A stretch of 64,000 nt of DNA from Boesenbergia rotunda. Taxonomy: Eukaryota > Streptophyta > Magnoliopsida > Zingiberales > Zingiberaceae. Below are positions 57,641-64,000 of the stretch, piece after piece. Numbering within the stretch: the first letter of the stretch is position 1; each line of letters starts with the position of its first letter. Below the pieces are notes generated by a model that was not told the origin of the DNA, searched no databases, and saw only the letters and a program-made list of their open reading frames with translations. The stretch spans positions 42,249 through 106,248 of the forward strand of contig JAGFNQ010006433.1 in NCBI GenBank assembly GCA_024364735.1, in the 5' to 3' direction. Position numbers and translations under genes: made by a program.

Positions 57641-57751
57641 TCTCGGGAACTTGACGTGGTCCAGCGGAAAGAGACGGCGCAGAGTCCGACAGTTACCTAA
57701 CCTGCTCCGGACAGCAAACAGCATTTCTGGGACGAGGGCAGATGGCGCTCG

Positions 57752-58446
57752 CACGTGTCAACCGTTCGCTATACTTAATTTCCCAGCTGTCGGAGTCGGT
57801 GCGCGTGATCCGCTGCATGTGAACGAGCCAGCGAGCGTAACGCACGAATTGGGCCACGCTCGGGTCCAACCACCGCAGACGCAGGGAGCGCGAACCACGG
57901 ACACGGTGGGCGGCACCCCGCCACGAGCGCCACCTACACCCGGTCCCACTTCCGGCTCATTGATTGCCGCATAGAACCACCGCGAGACGTGTTCCGCAAC
58001 TAACCGAGCCGATGGCGAGGCGGGGAGCCGTTCTCGCGGACGCCAGCGCCGGACTTGAAATCCAGTTGATAGAGTAGACTACGTGGTCCCCATTACTTTA
58101 TTCTCTGTTTTTTTTGGGTAAAAAAAAGGCGAGGGATAAAAGCAAAGAAAGGCAACGCCTCGCCCGTGATGGATGGATGTCCCTAGAAATCCTCTCTCAA
58201 TGACTCTATGCTTTATTTTTCCAACTACCACCCTACCTTTTCCAGATATTACGAGGGAAAATACAAATCCGCCCATCTTTCTCCTCTCTATAAAGAGCCT
58301 TCTCCGCTTCCACCGTGTACAAAACCACTCCGACGCGTACTTGTTCTTCTTCTTGCTTTAATTTTCTTTTCCCATTTTGTTCTCGTCGCAGTGTCTGCGC
58401 TTCTTCTCCTCCCCATCTTTTTAGCGAACGGCTAAAAAGGGCTTAC
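57752..58446 (+). promoter_or_regulatory. Promoter and 5' leader of the host gene
   Basis: A TATA box CTATAAAG sits at 58288-58295, so transcription should start near 58320, giving a CT-rich leader of about 125 nt. A G-box CACGTG (57752-57757), known as a bZIP/bHLH site and ABRE core, lies 530 bp upstream. A GC-rich stretch spans 57640-58060. The reading frame extends upstream to a GTG at 58315 but contains no ATG before 58447. Confidence 0.6.
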
Positions 58447-58989
58447 ATGGAGAGTTCCGGCGATCTCAAGAGGTACCGCGAGGAGGAAAATCCGGAGATC
58501 TCTTCGCCAGAGGCTAAGCGTCTCCGCGACGACCTTTTCTTTGACGATATCTTTGACGATGATGACGCCGATGCCGTTGACCAGGATCTCGCGTCCGTCA
58601 TGAAGAGCTTGGAGGACGAGATCGGTTTGCCGTCGCCACCGCCTGCGCATCCGGAGGCCGCCGTGGTGGTTGGCCAGCCGGATCTGGGTTACCTTTTTGA
58701 GGCCTCCGACGATGAGCTCGGGCTGCCCCCAGCGCCTCCGGTGGCGCCGTCTTCCGATAAGGATGCTGTTGGCGCGGCGGTCATGGTTCGGGAAGAGGAG
58801 TTGGATGGGACCGGTTTCGACCCCATTTGGGGTTTGGATGACGAGATTAACGGATACTATGGAATGGAGGAGTTCGGTGTTCGGCCGGAGAGATCAGTTA
58901 TGGGGACGGAGGACGGCGTGATTTTTGACGTCGGGCTACTAGATTTGCCAGATCTGTCCTGGCGATCGGAGACGCTGCCGGCGATCTGA
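58447..58989 (+). CDS. Small acidic plant protein of unknown function
   Basis: Single-exon gene, 180 residues. The ATG at 58447 is the first after the predicted transcription start. It opens MESSGDLKRYREEENPEISS and has basic clusters (KRYREE, KRLRDD near residues 8 and 23) that could form a bipartite nuclear signal. A DDIFDDDDADAVDQDL acidic run and a helix LASVMKSLEDEIGL (residues 45-60) follow. Two motif-like segments, DLGYLFEASDDELGLPPAPP (around 80) and FDPIWGLDDEINGYYGMEEFG (around 125), precede a hydrophobic C-terminus (VIFDVGLLDLPDLSW). It has no signal peptide, membrane segment or known catalytic motif. It resembles uncharacterised plant proteins that repeat the LG-L-EASDDELGLP motif; I cannot name the family. 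The acidic/hydrophobic mixture would fit a transcriptional regulator, which is inference. Its codons are GC-rich compared with the repeats around it. Confidence 0.8.
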   Translation: MESSGDLKRYREEENPEISSPEAKRLRDDLFFDDIFDDDDADAVDQDLASVMKSLEDEIGLPSPPPAHPEAAVVVGQPDLGYLFEASDDELGLPPAPPVAPSSDKDAVGAAVMVREEELDGTGFDPIWGLDDEINGYYGMEEFGVRPERSVMGTEDGVIFDVGLLDLPDLSWRSETLPAI

Positions 58990-59687
58990 GACATAACCGA
59001 AGAATAGTTTCTCGAACCAGTTTGATTTTTTTTTTCTTCTAGGTTGTAAAGATTAGGGAACACAAGTTGAAAAAAGATCAGGAGGAAATTGAAATTTCTC
59101 TTCTAAAAATCTCGAACGAATCTTTCGCGGCCTAATTTGTTGACCAACCGATACATACCAAAAGGTGCTACCTAATTAATTAATTATTTAAAGAAAAAAA
59201 ATCCGCTATATAAATATCCCGATGCCATTTTCTATTGATCTTTTCAATGCATTGAATGCTGTTTAATTTCGCCTTGGCGCTCTGCTCGGTGAGAGCATCT
59301 TCTCGTTGAAAGATGGGTGAATAGAAAGGACATCGATAATGGATAATAGAAAGGACGTCGATAATGGATACGGATTGAATTGCAGATGTAGCTAGCGTTC
59401 GCTAGCATGAGGAAGAAGACGACAATGAGCTTTACATGGTAAAAAAAAATTGACATTGACATGTTCCAGACGACGCCAGGGTAGATGAGTAATATGGCAA
59501 TGAGCAGAAACTCCCGGAGGAAAAGGGGTAGGAAGGATGGTAGAAATAGGAAAAGGGTAGGAAAAAAAATAATCATTTGATCTGATTAAATATATTTAGA
59601 TATATTATCTAAATGAAAGCACCATAATATTTATTATGGTTATTGTGGATTTATTATATGATGCGAGTAATATTATAGCTAGCGTCT
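58990..59687. other. 3' flank of the host gene
   Basis: T-rich 3' region from 59025 and then AT-rich spacer with no further gene. A 24-bp direct repeat (AGAAAGGACATCGATAATGG) occurs at about 59322-59365. Confidence 0.45.
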
Positions 59688-60010
59688 CGACCAGACAGCT
59701 GAAATCACCTACCGATTGGACATCCTTGAACTCAAGGGTCATGCCCACTCTCAGCATTCCATTCTGCCTACTCAAAGATAGTCTTGTGAACGGATTCTAC
59801 ATTTTTTCTTTGGAGTACCGCTCCCTTGTGACTCCAAGATCCAGAACAATTTTTCTATAATTTTCCGATTTGATCCTCCCGATTATAGGAATTAGCACAC
59901 ATCAACTCCCCATATGATAAATAGGCATAATCAAAGACTGGACCCTTTTTTTCAACTCGATAATTGGGCCTCGCCCGAAAGCTCAATTGCCTCTTCGATT
60001 CACGAACCAT
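59688..60010 (+). repeat. Diverged direct repeat, copy 1
   Basis: Shares CGATTGGACATCCTTGA, CAGCATTCCAT-CTGCCTACTCAA, ACTCCAAGATC and ATAATCAAAGACTGG with 61396-61727 in the same orientation. Noncoding. Nature unknown. Confidence 0.7.
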
Positions 60011-60073
60011 TTTCATAATTAATATCCCGTGTGGAGTAATCAGAAGTATATGGGACCGTATCAAGTTAACTCC

Positions 60074-60917
60074 TGTTGGATTGACCCCTGTGTTTAAGTA
60101 TGTAAGAGTTTAGAATCATAGAAAGTCGAATGAAAGATGTAGTAGACGAGAAAGATGATATGAGAAGGGAGTCGACGGGTTTGATTCATCCAATGGACAC
60201 AAAGTCTATGGAAGAGTATATCAGTGGGCGAGAAGGGCATACGTGACGTCATACTGACGAGAAGCTGGGGAGAAAGTTTGTTCGAGGAGAATGTTGGAAG
60301 TTGAGTTCGAGTGACCTCAATTTCGGATGATCAAAAATCACCCAGAAGCGCTAGAAGACTGATCAACCAAAAATTGACTAGAACTAGACCAAATCAGGTG
60401 CCCCAGTCAACTCGGGCACCTGGGTATACGGGCGTCTCTATTCACTCGGGCACCTAACCTTGAGTTTATCGTTGACTAACCATTTTTGACCGTTGTGACG
60501 TAGATAAACATTGACCCTGATCAGGCGCCAGTGTTGCACTCGAGATGTGTCACGTCAACACGTAGATAAGTCTTTCAAGATCTATAAATAGAGCTCTTTT
60601 ACTTAGAGTTTTCAAGCAATTCATTCTGTACAATTACTGAAATTCTTTCTTGAGTCTTCTCTGAGGTTGAAAGTCTATAAGAGGCTTCTCCACTCACATA
60701 ATGAGTTATTTAGAGTAGGACTATTCGTTGCATTGGATTAGCAACCATTTAGGTTACAAATCATGTAAACTCAGAGTCACTTTTTTTTAAGTTAATTTCT
60801 ATGTTGTATTTCTTTAATTGCTAACTAATTTTCTATCTTTGTCAAGGAAGACAAAAGATCTAGTTTTACACTTGTAAGGCAATTCACCCCCTCTAGCCGA
60901 CCCGACCGATACTAACA
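60074..60917 (+). repeat. Solo LTR
   Basis: TGTTGGATTGACC to CCGATACTAACA. A TATA box CTATAAATAGAG is at 60582-60593. Upstream of it, at 60395-60422, is a palindrome CAGGTGCCC...GGGCACCTG. No coding interior. The flanks ACTCC and AGTTC do not form a target duplication, so one end may be inexact. Confidence 0.65.
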
Positions 60918-61395
60918 AGTTCACATGCCCAATCATTACGTAGATATGCAATCACGTGTATCACCAGCATGAAAGATGCCTTACTCGCATGATTTTGAGG
61001 TGTTAATCGTACAACGACAAAAATAGCGGGATGACGACAACCCTAAAAGTGTCATGTCAATCCGCAAACTCAACCACACTTCTGTTTATTCAGTCGGGTC
61101 CAAGTCTCCTTCGACTAGATTAATGGGAGAGGTTTGTGATGCAGATAATATTATAAAGCCCTCGGAGAGGGTCAGACGGTCAAGGTTTTCCTTGATGTGG
61201 AAGTCAATGTCCAGAAGGGTAAACTTAAGCGACCATCCGTCTAGGACACCCAAATCTAACTATTGATTGGATTACTTTGAGGGGATGCGCCTTGTTACTT
61301 CAGCAATTTGATCCAGCGACTCGGAGCCGATAATCAATCAGTAAAACACTAATCCCCCATGGACTGAGCGCACTTCTCTTAGCACCCCGATCGGA
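60918..61395. other. Spacer between direct repeat copies
   Basis: No gene or repeat recognised. Confidence 0.4.
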
Positions 61396-61727
61396 CCAGC
61401 CAAATTCAGCTATCGATTGGACATCCTTGAGCCCAAGGGTTATGCTCTCTCAGTATTCCATTATGCCTACTCAATGATGATCTTCTAGTCGAATTCCACC
61501 TTTTCCTTAGAGTCTCCTCCCTCTGACTCCAAGATCTAGCCTAACAATTTTCTATAATTGCCCGATTGCATCCAGCCAATTCTGGGAGTTTGCACCGCTT
61601 AGCTCCCCATAAGATAAACAAGCATACAATCAGATTTGTTCGCCCATAATCAAAGACTGGGCCCCCTTTTCAACCGCTATTTGGGCCAATCTTAAAAGCC
61701 TAATGGGCCCTTCGACTCATGAACCTG
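61396..61727 (+). repeat. Diverged direct repeat, copy 2
   Basis: Homologous to 59688-60010. It ends exactly at the SIRE-like LTR start. Confidence 0.7.
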
Positions 61728-62639
61728 TTGAGGCAATTGACCCTTAAATGATTGGAAGATCATGGTTTAGATGTGTGTGGTTGAATATGTTTAAGGTTAG
61801 AGTGTTATGTTGTATTTGATGTGTGTGATTGAGTTTGTAGGACTTAAAGAATCACACATGGTGGATATATCCGAGGGACGAGAGCCGAGGGAGGAGAGCT
61901 CCAAGGGCAAGCCGAGAAGTGGACTTCAAGGGCACACGTGAAGGGTGGCATGGAGGCAAGCCAAGGGAAGGCTTGCGTGCGCATCCGAGGGACGATAGCC
62001 AGACGAAGAGGACTTCAAGAGGTAAGCTAAGGGAGCAGACCTGAAGGAACACGTGAAGGAGAAGGTTCGGAGTGGCTGAAACTAGGCTGAGAGGCAGGGC
62101 CAGTCGACTGCCAAAACTCACAGAGAGTTTTCGGCCTCAGACCAGTCGACTGCCATTGGGGCAGTCGACTGGGATACCCCAAAAACTAGTCGTTGGCTAG
62201 CAATTAATGCTAGACCAGTCGACTGCCCTTGGGGCAGTCGACTGGTGCGGGGCTGGACAGACTGCGAGTTTGTCCTGTTCACCTATAAAAGGAGCACCTT
62301 TTTGCACGTGAACGGTACGGTTCTGTACAGCGTCGAAGTGCTGCTCGTCTGAACAGTGCATTCTACTTCCTCTCACATTCTACTTCGTTCTGTAAAGAGG
62401 AAGATCACCGTTGTAAAGGTTTCTCCACCTGAAGGAGAGTTTTCGATAGTAAAAGTGGTGCTCGCGGCGTGGATCCTTGGATTAGTCTCCCATCTGGGTG
62501 GATACCTAGTAAACGATCATTGTTAGCATTGTACTTATTTTCATTTGCATTCTATTTCCACTGCGCTAACAAATTTGTAGAGATCCAATTCGAAAAAGTG
62601 CTATTCACCCCCCTTTAGCACGCCAAAGATGATCCATCA
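61728..62639 (+). repeat. 5' LTR of SIRE-like element (family C)
   Basis: TGTTGAGGCAATTG to GATGATCCATCA. Two palindromic modules CCAGTCGACTGCC...GGCAGTCGACTGG (62142-62172 and 62214-62244) lie upstream of a TATA box CTATAAAAGG at 62283-62292. The PBS follows at 62642. Confidence 0.82.
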
Positions 62640-62641
62640 GT

Positions 62642-62653
62642 TGGTATCAGAGC
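62642..62653 (+). other. Primer-binding site
   Basis: TGGTATCAGAGC, complement of initiator tRNA-Met, two bases after the LTR. Confidence 0.9.
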
Positions 62654-62697
62654 AAGGTTCGATTCGGAAGAATTAACCGTCAACCGGAGCAAATATA

Positions 62698-63135
62698 ATG
62701 GTGTTTCAAGAGAGATATTCCACCGCACAACCACCCTTCTTCGACAGGAACGACTTTGCTTACTGGAAAGGTAGGATGCAATACTACCTTATGAACGATA
62801 TTGAGAACTAGATTAGTGTTGCAGATGGCTTCGAGGCACCCGTCGATGAGAGAGGAGAACCAACACCGATGAGATCCTGGTCGAAGGAGGTAATGAAGAG
62901 GGCGCAATCCAATGTCAAGGCCACCACTACACTGCAATGCGGGCTCTCAAAGGAGCAACTGAACAAGGCGGGGCTGTTCAAGAGCGCCAAGGAACTGTGG
63001 GACAAATTGGTGGAATTGAACGAGGGGTCAAACGAGTCCAGAAGAGCCAAGAAGGACTTGCTAGTGGCCCAACTGCAATCCCTATCCATGAAGAGCAACG
63101 AGACTGTCAACCAGCTGTTAGTAATATGAGAGAAG
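62698..63135 (+). pseudogene. SIRE-like gag, 5' part, broken
   Basis: The ATG at 62698 lies 45 bp after the PBS and opens MVFQERYSTAQPPFFDRNDF with the Copia gag (UBN2) pattern: FAYWKGRMQYYL, KATTTLQCGLSKEQLNK, AKELWDKLVELNEGSNESRR and KSNETVNQLL. In-frame stops occur at 62809 (TAG) and 63127 (TGA). The frame is then cut at 63136 by another LTR. It probably represents the gag half of the family whose pol lies at 5628-8711, because both share the CAGTCGACTG module. Not functional. Confidence 0.85.
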
Positions 63136-64000
63136 TGTCATAAGGCAATCGCCTTATGATTGTAAACATTTATTTTAATAAATGAAAATTCACTATTTGA
63201 GTATACATGTTTGTGTATTTGATTGGGATCTTAAACTCATTTACTGAATGTCCGCAATACAATTCACTGCATGAGAGAATTTGTGATGAATTCACAACTA
63301 GTGATTATCTCTACATGTGCAATTGTGAAGTATTGAAAATATCCCTAGTCGATGAATTGATAAATATGAACACTATCAATTCTGTTGAGACTAGCATGGG
63401 TTATTCTCTAATCAGCTGATTCTCACTGGCTGGTGACATTGGGATGTCCGGAGATAAACATGAATGCTAGTTAAGGGAACTAGTTCATTGGAGTGACTGA
63501 CTGTAAAACTTCACATGGTAGTCTATATATAGACATGTCAGTGAAGTTCTTACTGCAGCTTAAGTGCGATGATCCTTTGACTTGCGGTGTTCAAGTCATC
63601 TTGGTCATGGAGAATTATACTTTAACATCTTAAGCAAGCATTTCTAAAGAGGTGTGGACCCAGGATGGTTGGGTATAAGCCGAAGTGCCCGAAGATGTTT
63701 GAACAGCCTACAAAGGATTCACCACTCCTTGCGAGGAGATGTATACCCAGGTCTATCGTCGGATTGTTACTCAAAGCCTCTGGCTAGAGCATGACATGTT
63801 TAGAGTATGAGTCTCTTGAATACATGAGAGTAATTAGAAATCCAAAGGACGAGAGAAAGTTACTTGGGCTAGGTGTAACGTAGTCAGCCTAGTGGGGACT
63901 GACACACACAGACCATGTCCTGAACCAAGTGGGTATAAGATGGTGAAGGGAATGAGGCACGATTCATTAGAGCTGCTGAAGGGTTTCAGAATTATTTCTG
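63136..64000 (+). repeat. BARE/Angela-like LTR, 5' portion, runs off the window
   Basis: It starts TGTCATAAGGCAATCGCC inside the gag and continues to the window end. 63655-64000 matches the reverse complement of 17474-17837. Read with the other copy, the LTR would be at least 2.5 kb. Confidence 0.65.

Noticed and set aside
58315..58446. N-terminal extension of the host gene
   Set aside because: The frame has only a GTG at 58315 and overlaps the predicted leader. The first ATG is at 58447.

Overview
The window is repeat-dense nuclear DNA of a flowering plant. The retroelement lineages (SIRE/Maximus-like and BARE/Angela-like Copia, Tekay-like and Tat-like Gypsy), tRNA-derived SINEs and a hAT-type MITE suggest a monocot with a large genome, but the species cannot be named from sequence alone. 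No rRNA, tRNA gene, organelle or bacterial segment and no CRISPR array was found. Only one locus looks like an ordinary host gene: a small intronless acidic protein at 58447-58989 with a TATA box.

1-33327 is a nest of LTR retrotransposons. A SIRE-type Copia on the minus strand (pol decayed, 4780-9300) is split at 9305 by element A1 (plus). A1's 3' LTR is split at 16104 by a BARE/Angela-like LTR. That LTR is split at 17838 by element B2 (minus), and B2 is split at 22805 by element A2 (minus). A2's 5' LTR stops at a single N (33328), so the right halves of all hosts are missing. Element B1 (plus, 1-4779) is a second member of family B. Families A and B are Copia-like and lack pol. A2 keeps a decayed UBN2/CCHC gag and then, where pol would be, a separate gene with its own promoter, a short first exon, a phase-2 intron and a domain resembling the 'putative plant transposon protein' family. 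B1 and B2 carry the same gene; in B2 (20628-21911) it is still open.

The LTRs of families A and B contain minisatellites of short hairpins whose stems change in a compensatory way, plus arrays of larger palindromes. The same family-specific palindromes recur in front of the accessory gene inside the element; in A2 a TATA box follows them at the same spacing as in its LTR. Two unrelated LTRs (60-63 kb) also have palindromes upstream of their TATA box. This is the most unusual structure in the window.

33329-40599 holds no convincing gene: two SINE pairs, a CT microsatellite, and a hAT-type MITE (36020-37529) carrying a nested solo LTR (36349-37469). 40600-56519 is one Tat-like Gypsy element on the minus strand, delimited by the target duplication ACGAG. 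It has three LTR copies, gag and protease remnants, no recognisable RT, RNase H or integrase, a 3' array of 83-bp repeats and an antisense ORF with its own TATA-like box. Nested in it are a 2.5-kb LTR-like repeat, a Tekay-like solo LTR (50137-53420, TSD ATGTG) and an opposite-strand Tekay gag fragment.

56520-64000 starts with AT-rich spacer, then the host gene with its promoter, a diverged direct repeat enclosing a solo LTR, and a second SIRE-like element (LTR, PBS, gag) broken at 63136 by an Angela-like LTR that runs off the window.
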